Positions 11,657 to 22,731 are shown, counted from the stretch's first letter. The stretch is DNA of 64,000 nt from Stratiolaelaps scimitus (GCA_019614645.1 JABWDB010000001.1:496001-560000); one strand, 5' to 3'. Made by a program: numbers and translations. Notes: a model not told the origin generated them from the letters alone.

Positions 11657-12069
11657 GGATTTCACGCGTACGCATGCAAACGGTCTATATCCAACTCGAA
11701 TTCATTATTGCTGCCAAGTAACTCTAATTGCTTTGCTACGCTGTAACTTTAATGGCAAAAAGCACAAGAAGAAAATGTCACAATGTCGTCTTCATTTCGG
11801 CTTGCGGCGACCGGGGGCAAGGGAGGGATTGACGAAAAGAGGAGTCGATCTCTCATCTTCCCGCGCTATGGGGACACAACGAACAGGACATGACTGCGTG
11901 GGGGTGCGCGGACGCTGATTGCGAAAAATATCGACAATCGATCGAAAAAAGCAGCCAGCAAAGCCGCTGCTTTTACAGCGAGTGAGTAAACCCACCCGCG
12001 TCGGAGGGCAAACGGGCTGGGGGTTGGGGGATTCGGGGGTTTGGAGGTTGGCTGGGTGGTAGCGTCTGG

Positions 12070-12109
12070 CTCTCTCTCTCTCTCTCTCTCTCTCCTTCTC
12101 TCTCTCTCT
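12070..12109. repeat. (CT)n pyrimidine tract
   Basis: Two CT runs joined by a CCTT interruption; purine on the minus strand. Confidence 0.95.
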
Positions 12110-12404
12110 GCTTTTCTGTCACATAGAGTCGCAAGCATACGGTTGGTAGAGAGCTGGGCAACTATAATCAGAATATTGTCATTGGGCGACGATGACGGTG
12201 ACGACGAAGACGACGACACAATGAGTTGATGCGGGGGCTACCGCAGTGTGCCGATCTCTGCCACTGTCGTTGTCACTGTTGTTGCTATTGCTGCTGCCTC
12301 TTCTGAACTTCGATGCCGGTACCAGCCCCCTTAATGTGGTCACTATGCAAAACCGCCTTTGATCGACCCTGCCTTTGAAATTAAGTCCACCATTCACTCG
12401 GTTG

Positions 12405-12447
12405 ATATATACATATATATATATCCCATATATATATATATATATGT
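12405..12447. repeat. Interrupted AT repeat with symmetric ends
   Basis: Two AT runs separated by CCC. The arms 12411-12424 and 12434-12447 are complementary including one AC/GT pair at the end, giving a 14-bp stem. Confidence 0.85.
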
Positions 12448-12515
12448 GTGGATGGGGAGTGATAGACTACCGATGTGTGCGCGTGTGTATACAGATCCCG
12501 TATAATTATTAAGTC

Positions 12516-12540
12516 GATATATATGCATATATATATATAT
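12516..12540. repeat. AT repeat with GC step
   Basis: An AT run of 25 bases with a single internal GC step. Confidence 0.85.
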
Positions 12541-12613
12541 TCTCTATCGATATCGCTCAGTCATTACTATGCGGGGAATGGTCATCAGCAGTCGAGGATA
12601 CATACGTGCGTGT

Positions 12614-12615
<2 letters not shown>

Positions 12616-12660
<45 letters not shown>

Positions 12661-12680
12661 GGTATATATATGATATATAG
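12616..12680. repeat. (TA)22 plus degenerate AT tail
   Basis: Twenty-two perfect TA units at 12616-12659, then CGG and further short TA runs to about 12680. It is the second longest pure AT array in the window. Confidence 0.95.
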
Positions 12681-13189
12681 ATGTGAACTGGCATACAGAC
12701 CACCGGTTTCGAAGTTCTTGCTTGACAGATAGATCCGCCCGCCAACATAAAAGTGGCTGGCGCCCGTTGATCACAACTTCGAATTCGATAACCTTAGCTT
12801 AATCAATAAAAAAAAACAGAGACAGACACTGCACACACTATCTGCAACAGCTATCTGCTATTCAAAGATATTTGAAACATCACTGCCCGTTCTCTCATTG
12901 AGGTCAAATAGCGAAACATCATACACTTCATAGTATTGTCAAATAAATGCGAGATCTTGGCAGTCGTCATCATCAGTCCAGTTGTTTCGTTCGAACACAT
13001 TTCGGGCAATTGGCCCTCATCAATTGTGCTATCGGGACTGCCATCGTGTGGTCATTCGGGCGAACCTGTTCATGTTGCTTTGGCGTCTCCTTGTCGTCGT
13101 CGACAACAACAGCAAGCGAAGCAGCTCTGACCAGCCAGGCAGAGCTGTACTGCAGTGTCTCACCTGAAGCCTTTCCGCTCTGTCTCGGT

Positions 13190-13207
13190 TGGTGGTGGTG
13201 GTGGTGG
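13190..13207. repeat. (TGG)6 trinucleotide repeat
   Basis: Six perfect TGG units. Confidence 0.9.
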
Positions 13208-13680
13208 CGACGATATTTGTACCTTCGTTGAATTGCCGCGTGGCTACAACGACGTTGCCTCTACTCCTGCTGATGTCGCTGCCGCTACCAGCGCCTGCAT
13301 GAGGAGCTAAGGATGCTCGGCAGGTTCCCAAGAAGAACAAGGAGATGGAGGTAGGAGCGCCGAGCGGGAACAGCCGATAAGGAACCAATATGCTGCGAGG
13401 ACGAGCTAACGCGTGAACAGGGAAAAACGCGCAATGGGGTGAGGACATTGCAGGCTGCTACTGCTGCTGCTGCTACTGTGAGTACCTTGCAAAGGAGGAA
13501 CTGTGCACGGTGTTCGGTGCTGCGCAGGGAGCTGGTAGTCATAGGACAGAAGCGGTGAGCGACTCGCCTGTTGAGGTGGCGCGCACTCCACTTCTCTCTT
13601 CACCGTCCCGGCGTTGGGTGCGATTGGAAAACGGGGTAGTCATCCCAGCCGCCACCAGCAACACCATCTCGTGCCTCCTC

Positions 13681-13695
13681 TGCTGCTGCTGCTGC
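13681..13695. repeat. (TGC)5 trinucleotide repeat
   Basis: Five perfect TGC units, then a TAC/AAC decay. Confidence 0.9.
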
Positions 13696-14545
13696 TACTA
13701 CAACTACTGTTGTGCTCAGCCGTGTGACAGTGTGTGCTGCGCTAATATGGAAAATGCACTTTATTCATAATTTGGATGCCGCGGGCAAAATGATGATAAG
13801 AGCCGTCGTATGCGACTCCCATGGCACGACAAAGCGAGAAGGGTGAGGTAACCAAGCAGCACGATGATTCCCTTGTGTGGATGTGTGTCTGTGTGTGCAA
13901 ATGGAGCAGCATTTTCTTCGCTCTCTCTCTCAATGAGAGTTACAGAAAGCGCAAGGCCTCCAGGAAGCCTTCTATCATGGAAGAACAAGAGGAAGCAAGG
14001 GGAACTAATATTATAGCTGTACCTGTTATACTTGCGATACGACCCGTGAGATATGTAACCGTGGATGTAGAAAATGACCGAACGATGAAGTCCGCACCGA
14101 ATCGAGATGGCAGTAAAGCCAAAACTTGTGGTTGTCGCTCTGTCGCATTTCGTATTTGGCAAGCAATTTGGGATACAGAGCAGACGTTGTTATAACTGCT
14201 GCTGCTGCCTCTGCTGGTGCTGTGAGCTTTTCGAGCTTCGACTCGTTGTGCGCGCATACTCTATACATCGTGGAGGCGCTGAATGAAGATGCTCCTCGAA
14301 TTGTGGTCTTTGCTGCGACTGTTACCTCGACCGACGGTACCGATGAACGAACGGCCGCGGGTACGCTCGGGCGGACAGAGCAACCACCGGCGAACTAGCA
14401 AAAAGCGACCCAGCAGCGTAACCTAATCCTTGGGTAATGAACGTGTCTCAGCTGGGCCTGGCTCTACTTACATGTGCACCGGGAAGCGCCACTGGGCCGT
14501 CCAACGACAACGACGAGGACGGCGCCGACGGTCGGCCGTCGGCAG

Positions 14546-14563
14546 CACCACCACCACCACCAC
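14546..14563. repeat. (CAC)6 trinucleotide repeat
   Basis: Six CAC units followed by CAA. Confidence 0.9.
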
Positions 14564-14940
14564 CAACGTCTGGAGTAGTGGTAGTAGTGGCGGCGGTAGT
14601 AGGCGGCTGCGGCGGTGGAGGTCTGGCTCAAGGGAGAACCCAATTCCTTGTGGGCGCGCCGTCGGCTCGCCTCGCAGCGGCCAGCTCCTTAGGCAGTGAC
14701 GACGTTAGTGGCGCCAGGTTTTGCCTAGGTGAAACACTATACAGTATACTTGCAGCATGCGACCGCACCATTGCTGATAACGCTGTAATGATCCATCCGA
14801 GAAGAGGAGGCAGCTGGACGAGGAGACGACACAGGAGAAGGAGGCAAACGCGGGCTGACTGACACACGGACACAAACGCGAGGGGTCTGCGGGGGCAACG
14901 AGAGGTTTCGGGTGGGTGAACGCGTTACGATGAGTTGCGG

Positions 14941-14955
14941 TCGTCGTCGTCGTCG
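14941..14955. repeat. (TCG)5 trinucleotide repeat
   Basis: Five TCG units; the CpG in each unit is intact. Confidence 0.9.
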
Positions 14956-15999
14956 TCCGTGCGGGTGCTGCTGGTGGTGGTGGCGTCGGTTGTTGTTTGT
15001 GTTGGCTCTGCTCTCTACTCCTCTGGCGCTAGGAGGGGGTAGGCTACCGGTCGGCTGACGCCACATCCCTCAGCCACCCGATGCAGACCTGTACCGCTGC
15101 GCTCGCTTGAAAGCTGCACCAAGTGCAGTGCTGCTAACCACGCAAGGAGTTGCTGAGAAGGGCGACAACATTCATAGGTGCTGATTAGGTAGTATATGCT
15201 CTAGGCAGGCAGGCAGGACAGGCGCGCAGGATGTGCTAGGTGTTGTAGTTCACTCAACAGCAAGCGAAAGAAGGTGGACAGGTGGTTGACGAGGTGGACA
15301 TGAGAGAGATTAATGGCCGCTCGTTGCCGGCCGTGTAGTCCGTCACAGCCGTCGGCGGTCGGCCACTACCTCGGGCTGCTGCTGCTGCACTGGTTCGTTC
15401 CGTTGCTGTTCTGTTCGACTACTCGTGTGCTAGCAGGACCCTCTACATCGCTGCTGTTATGCTAAACTCTACGTAACCAGCCCGTTTGGTCGTGGTAGGC
15501 TTGTCACATCAACGGCCGGATCGCTGGCGATCCCTTGCCACCTTGCACGGCAACCCCAAGGCGGCGCTTGGGCAACCCCTCGGAGCCGGGTCACTTTAAC
15601 TGATCTGTGCTGAACCATGTGCTCGGATGCACCATAGTCTCATCAGCGAGGCCACCACACTGATACAGCAGATTTTAGCATCAGCTATCTTTTCCTCCCT
15701 GATCATCCGACGCTCCTGACTGTAGCTTATCTTCCCGCTAATTACAGCTATCTCGAGGCCATTGTATACCTCTTCGGGCTGTATTGCCTCGCGCTATATG
15801 GGGTGCCATACTATGCAGTATCGCGATGCCCCTTCTCGCCCAATATCAACGAATGAATCGTTCACCCCCCTGGATGTCTTCCAGCTGCAGTGTTACATCT
15901 CCCAGTGACCACTGCGGCGGATGCATTTTCCTTGTTAAACACTATCGTTGTGTGGACCTCTGCCTGGCTGTCATCATTGTTAGTATAACAACGAATGCC

Positions 16000-16014
16000 T
16001 TCCTTAAACGATCC

Positions 16015-16048
<34 letters not shown>

Positions 16049-16063
16049 GGATCGTTTAAGGAA
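16000..16063. repeat. Perfect 64-bp palindrome with AT core
   Basis: Bases 16000-16020 and 16043-16063 are exact inverted copies (21-bp arms), and the AT repeat between them is itself self-complementary, so all 64 bases are symmetric with no spacer. About 18 bp of each arm lies outside the AT run. The DNA can extrude as a cruciform or fold back as a single-strand hairpin. The bases just outside (C at 15999, T at 16064) break the symmetry. Origin unknown; there are no flanking target-site duplications that I can see. Confidence 0.97.
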
Positions 16064-16620
16064 TTGTCAATAGTCACTGAAGAATATCGCCGATCTAACA
16101 TCGAATTTCGTTGTTGTCTTTCTGCTTCCAGGTGTGTATTTCGACAAGGGTGACAACGAGTGCATTAAGCGGCAACTTACTGTCCACATGCTCAATGTCT
16201 ACTAGATGTTAATGCTATCCGCGGGGTGCGCTTTGATACGACAACACCTGGCTGATTACGACACTGAGACATCGTGTGCATGTGTTGTGCGTGTGTGCGT
16301 ATGTGCGCGTTCTGCGCTCGTTTGCGAGCTTACGTTCAGCAGGTCTGTTCTAACGGTGGGATTTGCGCCCGCAACGCTTGCCGGCGAGACAGCGCAAGTG
16401 AGACAAATTATGTTAACAAACTTTTAATGCCACATGAGATTCTCTGCTCTCCGTCATGAGGTAACCGAACGAATCCCTGACGTCACCCCGGGCCTCGGTT
16501 TCAACTTGGTAACGGCGACCGCCCAGCCGTTGCTACCATCGTGTGGTGATGTGCCAGTGAATGTGGTGGGCCAGCGCGGGCGGTGGAGGCCCCACGAATG
16601 TGGAACCATTGGGATCCAAG

Positions 16621-16636
16621 CGAGCGAGCGAGCGAG
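16621..16636. repeat. (CGAG)4 tetranucleotide repeat
   Basis: Four CGAG units followed by CAGG and AGC. Confidence 0.9.
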
Positions 16637-17796
16637 CAGGAGCAGCAAGGATGGAAGGTGCCCCTTGGAGACTTAATGCGCTCCTGCGGGACGGCGGGAT
16701 GAAGCAGTCTAGAGTCCGCCACCCGCAGCCTGATTCGTAATTGCTAATTAGAAAGAGTTAGAGTTGGAAGAGACGAAGAAAAGAAAGTCATTAAGATGAG
16801 ACCATTCAACTCCCACCAGAGTGACGGCGGTGGAGGAGGAGGCGCCGCCGCCTCATGGACCGCAATGGGAACGCGGGTTGAGCTGAAGCGAATCGTGTGG
16901 GTGCTACTGCGACTGCAGCGGCCGTAATCGTAGCAGCGATGCAGCTACCGCCGCCTCTCATAGCTCTATGCTATCCGGCGATGCATGGGCCGTGATCAGT
17001 GAGCTGCTGCGAGATGCGGAAAATGACCGGGCGTAACCTACCCATAGGGTCGCCGCCTACCGCTAGCCTTAGGGTCGACAACAAGGTGCAAATCTCCGTT
17101 GGCCTAATCTCTGTCGACCTTTATTGGATAATCGGAGATTGTCGAATAGTCCTGACCTGACCTGCGAAATCAGGCGTAAGCAGCGACTGACTGAAGATGA
17201 CATAGGGACATCGGGCGAGGGTGGTTGTCGTAGCTTGGTCGGTCAGACAGCCAAGCTTCGTCCCGGCTAAAACTCCCCTCGGCCTGCTGCGAGTCACCTC
17301 GTTTCCAGCTGGACATTGTTGACCCAACGGATGATCTCTAGCGCCTATCTGCCTATCTGCAATAGAGAGCGGAAGGCACCAGTCCGCACTGACCTGCACT
17401 ACCACCGTTCACGCTCGCCGGATCGTCGTCCTCCCTCGGCAGCGGTGACCTGCTGGCGAGCCTCTTGTTCCTTTCTCGTTAGCTTCGGCACTGCACGGCT
17501 CGTTCTGCCGCTGGCCTCTTCTTGGCCTGCCGTCCATCCTCACCAAATATCAAATTCTTCTCTTCACGGAAGGGAAAAAGCAACCGTGCTTGAATGTCTG
17601 TTTCGATGTATCGAGGCGCTCGTGTGGGTCAGCTTTGTGCCGATGTGCATCGTGGATCTATGTAGATGTCTGTCTGTGTGTATGTCTGAGAGAGAAAGCG
17701 AAAGAAAAGACAAGCGGTGAGCTGTTGTGTCTTGCTCTTTCGCAGTCTGTCTATAGTCGCCGCTGTATTCATTCCCCGTGTATCTCGCTCTATGAG

Positions 17797-17817
17797 GGCG
17801 GCGGCGGCGGCGGCGGC
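17797..17817. repeat. (GGC)7 trinucleotide repeat
   Basis: Seven GGC units followed by AGC units. Confidence 0.95.
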
Positions 17818-17970
17818 AGCAGCCGTCGTGCTGATGGTGGGGCGTGTATTGGCTTGCTGCCCTTGGGATGTGCCACGCTAGCCCATGATGTCTCTTATCG
17901 CCCAAAAACACCATCGACCCTGCTGCACCCTGCGCTACCAGCTGCCCCTGGGTCTTCGGTCAAGCGACCC

Positions 17971-18001
17971 CGACCGACCGACCGACCGAGCGAGCGAGCG
18001 A
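17971..18001. repeat. CGAC to GAGC compound tetranucleotide
   Basis: Four CGAC units change directly to three GAGC units without loss of the four-base period. Confidence 0.9.
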
Positions 18002-18109
18002 CGAACCAGCCAACATCGATGTGCAACCATTGCTGAGGCCAGCCAGGCCTACAGACTACATTTCGTGTTTGTTTGTATGTCTGCCTACTCCAATGTATGT
18101 ATGTGTGTG

Positions 18110-18112
<3 letters not shown>

Positions 18113-18144
<32 letters not shown>
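18113..18144. repeat. (TA)16 dinucleotide repeat
   Basis: Sixteen TA units. The outer TG/CA pair extends the symmetry by two bases. Confidence 0.95.
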
Positions 18145-18152
<8 letters not shown>

Positions 18153-18540
18153 TGTGAGTGTCGGTCTGGCCCGACTCGCCCTGCCCGTCCAGCCGTGTAT
18201 CTGTTTGCTACTTCTGCCCCCGCTAGTCGGCTGTGTAAGCGTTAGTCTGCTGTGTTCACCGTGCGCCACAGTCGAATTGCATCGTATTATTTGGCCATCT
18301 GTTTGCAGATGAAGCAGCGGAAGCAGTGCAGCAGCAGCAGCCGCAGCAGTAGCAGATGTGTCGTTACACTTGCAAGTGGTCTCCTGGGCTGCGGGCATCT
18401 CCTTCCTTGGCCAGCAGTTGGCCAACGTCTGAAGGTTATGTCCCGTCTCACCACTTGGCTGGTTTGCTCGTCTGCTCATACACCATCACACTCATATCCC
18501 AGCGGTCATGGCACACAGACAGACACCCACTGATCGCTAC

Positions 18541-18558
18541 TGCTGCTGCTGCTGCTGC
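18541..18558. repeat. (TGC)6 trinucleotide repeat
   Basis: Six TGC units, then short CGC and GCC units. Confidence 0.95.
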
Positions 18559-18668
18559 AGCCGTAGCCGCCGCCGCCACCGCCGTCTCTGCTGCAGCGTC
18601 CCACAGAAATCCTGAAGGGTTTCCTCTTCTTGCTATTTCTTAGGCGTGCGTGTGCGTCTAGGCGAATA

Positions 18669-18689
18669 CAACAACAACAACAACAGCAG
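18669..18689. repeat. (CAA)5(CAG)2 compound repeat
   Basis: Five CAA units grading into two CAG units, the reverse order to the CAG to CAA array near 6.8 kb. Confidence 0.9.
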
Positions 18690-18780
18690 CAGAAGCAATG
18701 CGCGTCTACTAGCTCGCATAGGCTGGCATAGACTGACACTGTACACCATAGTACACAACGGCTACTACAACAACAACTAC

Positions 18781-18798
18781 TGCTGCTGCTGCTGCTGC
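18781..18798. repeat. (TGC)6 trinucleotide repeat
   Basis: Six perfect TGC units. Confidence 0.95.
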
Positions 18799-18991
18799 GG
18801 TTGTTGGCCAAAGCGAAAGCTTGCTGTGGTGTTCAGATCTGCTTGGTTTCCCTGGGGGCTGACCGGGATAGCGGGAAACGCGCACGGGCGTTTGGGGGTG
18901 GGGACCTCGGAGCAAGCAGCAGTCTGTTGGAGGACGACACCGGCCACACAGCCACCGTCGAAAACGCCGTCGCCACCACCGCCAATGCTCT

Positions 18992-19009
18992 TGCTGCTGC
19001 TGCTGCTGC
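18992..19009. repeat. (TGC)6 trinucleotide repeat
   Basis: Six perfect TGC units. Confidence 0.95.
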
Positions 19010-19067
19010 CGATGCCGTTGCCGCAACCGCTGCGTCTCAAAGTAAGAGGCTTCGTCCCCTGTTGCCG

Positions 19068-19082
19068 CTGCTGCTGCTGCTG
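19068..19082. repeat. (CTG)5 trinucleotide repeat
   Basis: Five CTG units followed by CTA. Confidence 0.9.
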
Positions 19083-19515
19083 CTACCACTTCTGGGGACC
19101 ACCGTCAGAAGTGAACGAGAAATGCAACGGGGCAACCGGAGCGAAGAAGTGACTCGAGCAGAGCAGGAAGAAGTAGACGACTATGCCTTCGAGTCCGTAC
19201 GCGTCCGCACGGATAGAGCGGACCGGGACGATAGAGCGCAGCGTAGGGCACAGTAAAGTAGCATGGTGCAGTAGCGGCGTCTCCTCTTCTTGAATACAAT
19301 ACGCACTGAATAAGACCGACCTGCCAGCCAGTCCCCGAGCTATTATAGCTGCTGCTGGCTGCTTGCTAGCAGCCTCTTGATATACATATTTCAATATCCG
19401 TCCACGCGAGAGCGGGACGCGGATTGGGACTGAAGCTAACGCCGAGCCGCCTCCCTCGTGCACAGTCACCCACGCCAACAACGAGCGTCTGCGGTGCCGG
19501 TACCTAGCCGCCAGC

Positions 19516-19533
19516 GCCGCCGCCGCCGCCGCC
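19516..19533. repeat. (GCC)6 trinucleotide repeat
   Basis: Six GCC units. Confidence 0.95.
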
Positions 19534-19560
19534 TGAAGCTCTCCTGGAACCACCCCCGAG

Positions 19561-20460
19561 TCGCAGTTCGGTACGGCGTTGTTTGAGGTTCGGGTGTGGC
19601 GGTTCAGAGCACAACAAGCATTAGTATAAAGGGAGATAGCAACACACGGACCTATCTAGTGGCCAACCAACCCAGGACGTTCGTTGGAAATGGTAGCACA
19701 CCTAGTCTATATAATAGTAGATGCTTGCACAGGGCCTGCACAGCGGTAAATGAACGAGGGAATGACACTGACGTCGAAACGACGATTTGGAAATCGAGAG
19801 AGAAGGCTGATCGAGTCGCACGTCCGGATCCGATGCGGAAGCCATGACATAATGCTGGGCGAATTCACGCAATGGGAGTCAATTCGCTTGGGGGCTCTGA
19901 AGTCGTCAAATGAAAAGCGCAACCGGGAGACAAAGGCTGGCGTTTCAGTTTAGCAACGTTACCCCGGGCGCTCGCCCTCCGCAGCGGAGGCCATCGAATG
20001 TCGTGGGTATGCCACAGTATCGAGGACAAGACAAAACTGTACGATGACAATAATCCGCATTAGTCCTCATGTGGTGATACTTGCGCAACTCTTCCCGTTG
20101 TTATCCACCTATGAAGTACACGCTTACGCTGGGAGACATCGTCGATCTTCAATCGACGCATTCAATTGATTGCTATAGGCAGCTATGCAGCAAGAACCAT
20201 TGTCATCACTCCCTCTCTTTGTCATTTTCGTTCTCGATGTGAACACTTGTTACACATGGTAGCCGATAGATGAAAGTATCGAACAACGGGTGCCGGGATG
20301 GCTGACTTGTGAAATACGCTGCACCGTCTCCAAATTCTTCATCTTTTCCACCAATGAAACGGGCCTCGTGGAAAAGTTTTAAGCTTTTTTGATGCGAAAA
20401 ACAAAGCCGCATGGTTGCTGCGTTGCCGCGTAGCTGTCCCGCACCGTTGGCCGTGGTCGG
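19561..20460. other. Unique DNA without recognised features
   Basis: About 900 bases almost free of microsatellites. The open frames are at most 101 codons and resemble nothing known. Its complexity makes it usable for cross-species alignment. Confidence 0.5.
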
Positions 20461-20487
20461 CCGGTCGGTCGCTCGCTCGCTCGGTCG
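20461..20487. repeat. GGTC/GCTC tetranucleotide repeat
   Basis: GGTC units, then three GCTC units, then GGTC again, keeping a four-base period. Confidence 0.85.
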
Positions 20488-20527
20488 TGGCTGGTCCGCC
20501 GAGCTTACCACGCATAGTGACTAGGCT

Positions 20528-20546
20528 GGCCGGCCGGCCGGCCGGC
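20528..20546. repeat. (GGCC)4 self-complementary repeat
   Basis: Four GGCC units plus GGC. Each unit is a palindrome, so the array can fold on itself. Confidence 0.95.
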
Positions 20547-21439
20547 GGATGGGTGGCTGGTTGGTTGAACGGTATATGGCATGTATATGTGGACGGGAGC
20601 CTTGCTTGCTTGCTGCCTGCTGGCCTGTTTCCCCTGGGCAGACAGAATACCCGTGGCTCGCTGGCCTGCAAGTGGAGTGCCCACGGTACCCCCCCCGTTC
20701 CTGCTCGCGTAGGATATGCTCGGCCTGCACGCCAAGCCGGCAGGCAGGCAGGCAAACGGGCAGCCGGGAAGCCAGGCTATGCTGTATGCAAAGTTGGCTT
20801 TGCCTGAACTGCTCCAGTCGGCGGCGCCCATATAAGCCGGTCCGTTGACGATGATCGTCGCCTCACCGAGTCGGCGACGACGACGACCATCGAAGTTCAC
20901 AACAGTTGCACAACAGCAGCAGAAATGGTGGTGGCGGTGGCTGCTGCTGCTGAAACGGCGGCGACAGCGACAGCACGGCGGCCATGCAGCCGCTACTCCT
21001 GGTGGTGTTAGTGGTTCTGCTGCGTAGGCTACTGCTGAAATCGCGTCTGCCCCAAAACTCCTTTATTCCATCTCCCCATAGAATATATTTTGTCTGTCCC
21101 GACGGCGCATACTACGATTTTGGGCCGGCTCGCAAGTCAGCCAGGCAAGTGGCAATTCCCTGCTTGGGAGGGAGCCGTCGTTCTGAACCGGCGGAGCCTA
21201 TCAAAGGAGAGGAAGCCGGCCAGTCAGCCGATCAGATGCCCATTCAGATTTCTCTTCGTCGTGCTAGCACGTACCCGGCGGCGTCATCGAGAGATCAGCG
21301 TATTGACCACGTATAAAGGCGTATGGAAATGCTGGTCTTTAGGTATTCCTTTAGGCGTTGGAATGGGGTCGGGGGGGGGAGAGAAACACGGTGACTGGAA
21401 CTGTCGAAATTTGTTGATTTCTCAGAGGCAAATATATGT
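20547..21439. other. G+C-rich mosaic, no gene seen
   Basis: Contains (GGCA)4, GAC, GGT and CTG runs. The 20505-20900 (minus) and 20415-20807 (plus) frames of about 130 codons face each other over the same DNA, which argues against both. Confidence 0.5.
20739..20754. repeat. (GGCA)4 tetranucleotide repeat
   Basis: Four GGCA units. Confidence 0.9.
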
Positions 21440-21459
21440 TTATATATATATATATATAT
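21440..21459. repeat. (TA)n dinucleotide repeat
   Basis: About ten TA units. Confidence 0.9.
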
Positions 21460-22081
21460 TCATTGGCTGAAAAATTGCCCACCAATATGTTGTGTGAGTC
21501 GCAACTAGTTGACAGATCCTGCCGCATTTCGAGCTAGGAGGAAATAGAGGCTTAATAAATATTTATATATACATATACACATTTTATTTTTTCCACATTA
21601 TTCGTTTATTCAGCTGAGCTCAAGTGATACACGATGATATGTAGTTCTGTACGGCAATGCCCAGCAAAGCTGCATTGGTTCATCCAGCCTATAAAGCACA
21701 TTGACCACTCACGTTTGTGTAGTATGCAATGGTGATATGATACACTCGTAATTATCATGGTTATCATGACGAAATATAAGTGTACTGATAACATATTGTC
21801 ATGTGTTGTTGAGGCTTTGTCTCCAGATAGAAATCGATAATATCACTGAGTATAACGAGCCGTTCGTTATACTCAGTGACCTTACCCCACGTGTAGAACT
21901 ATCCGCGGTGCCAATACAGGACATGGGAGACGTTGTCTCAAGCTGTTCACACAACAACACATTGTGATCCACCCATCAAGATGTATCGTTTAACCAGCCT
22001 GGGCCTGCTCTGTGTGTTCTCCTCTGCTCATTCGGCGGCGATTCGACGGGACGCAACGTTTGTGTATGAGATTCACTGTAA
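21460..22081. other. A+T-rich unique island with hairpin
   Basis: About 600 bases with almost no microsatellite, clearly richer in A+T than its flanks. There is no protein frame above 62 codons. It contains a perfect 16-bp hairpin (listed separately) and several TTATCA and TGATA-type words. This composition suits a regulatory element, which is inference only. Confidence 0.45.
21843..21879. repeat. Perfect 16-bp stem, 5-nt loop
   Basis: Arms 21843-21858 and 21864-21879 are exact inverted complements of mixed sequence (no simple repeat) with a GCCGT loop. The pairing stops at the arm ends. The stem is shorter than a typical microRNA precursor. It could be a rho-independent-like fold, a cruciform or the relic of a small inverted-repeat element. 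Confidence 0.95.
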
Positions 22082-22291
22082 CTACTGCTGCTGCTGCTGT
22101 TGTTGTTGATGTTGTGGCTGCTGCTGCTGCTGCTCGAGGTTTGTTGATTTCGATGCCGCTAGCTTTTGTGTTTGCTGGTGACTAACGGGGACATCTTTGT
22201 TTAATTGCACATGGTGGAGGTGGAGCTGGGCCGAGCCCGCTTGTGTTGGCTGGCTAGAGGATGAAAGACGGGGCGGATAGGCAGGGCCCAT
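22082..22291 (-). CDS. Candidate Q-rich small frame, unrecognised
   Basis: A 69-residue frame starting at ATG (22291) and stopping right after the Q tract. The first 50 residues are Q-, S- and H-rich even outside the repeat, ending in Q54-58, P, Q, H and Q62-69. The Q codons mix CAG and CAA. An in-frame TGA lies eight codons upstream of the ATG, so it would be a single tiny exon or the end of a longer spliced frame that I cannot trace. No family recognised. A fortuitous frame over a CTG/TTG microsatellite is the more likely reading. Confidence 0.1.
   Translation of the reverse strand: MGPAYPPRLSSSSQPTQAGSAQLHLHHVQLNKDVPVSHQQTQKLAASKSTNLEQQQQQPQHQQQQQQQQ
22085..22132. repeat. CTG/TTG compound repeat
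   Basis: (CTG)5, (TTG)3, ATG, TTG, TGG and (CTG)5 in one register. Confidence 0.95.
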
Positions 22292-22406
22292 TTCCTTCGT
22301 GACCGGGCATCGTCAACGGCGACAACCTCCCCAATAGCGGGGCAGAGCCAGCAGTTGCTACATCTGCCGCTGCAGCTGCGGTGCAGGGGGGGGGTATATA
22401 GCAGTG

Positions 22407-22422
22407 AGCCAGCCAGCCAGCC
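22407..22422. repeat. (AGCC)4 tetranucleotide repeat
   Basis: Four AGCC units. Confidence 0.9.
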
Positions 22423-22557
22423 AGAGTTGGGGGTGGGCGTCTTTTGCTTACAGAAGCATGAGAGGCTTCCCAACGATGTCACAAGCAAGCACACAAACAT
22501 GGTCGCTAGCCGCGGTGCAAAGGAAGGACTCCGATGGCGTGGCCACAGCCATCGCTT

Positions 22558-22581
22558 GCCGCCGCCGCCGCCGCCGCCGCC
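22558..22581. repeat. (GCC)8 trinucleotide repeat
   Basis: Eight perfect GCC units. Confidence 0.95.
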
Positions 22582-22731
22582 CTACAGGCTCTCCCGGATG
22601 GCACTAGGCAGGAGGAGGCATCGAGGCAGGAACGCGGAAGGCTCAGCTCTAGGCTAACCCGCCGCCACGAGACTATGCGCTTCATTTAACGGATTGTTCC
22701 TCGTCTTCCGCTGTGATGCACTCACCGCGAG

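Larger units (their letters stand above)
11621..12960. other. Cluster of AT and CT repeats
   Basis: Four separate AT arrays and one CT array fall within 1.3 kb, separated by unique DNA. The open frames here are short and low in complexity. I see no gene. An AATAAA lies at 12805-12810 just before an A9 run, but there is no transcript evidence. Confidence 0.6.
12961..15999. other. Non-coding; GGT, CAC and TCG repeats
   Basis: No gene recognised. The frames at 13821-14195 (124 codons) and 14437-14862 (141 codons) are unrecognised; the second is held open by CAC and GGT repeats. Clusters of CTG and GTC lie between unique stretches. From 15060 to 15999 I see unique DNA only, with a (GGCA)3 at about 15204. 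Confidence 0.5.
16064..18100. other. Mostly unique DNA, no gene seen
   Basis: Holds GAGC, GGC and CCGA repeats and unique DNA. The largest frames (17316-17720, 134 codons; 17590-18036, 148 codons) overlap in different registers and resemble no family. A GT-rich stretch lies at about 16275-16310. Confidence 0.5.
18101..19560. other. Dense CTG/TGC repeat cluster
   Basis: Within 1.4 kb there are one TA array and five CTG-class arrays, plus CAA and GCC arrays. The many overlapping frames (for example 18646-19152 and 18801-19256) are products of these repeats and I do not call them genes. Confidence 0.6.

Noticed and set aside
20528..20546. GGCC array considered as a structured palindrome
   Set aside because: Symmetry is simply a property of the self-complementary repeat unit.
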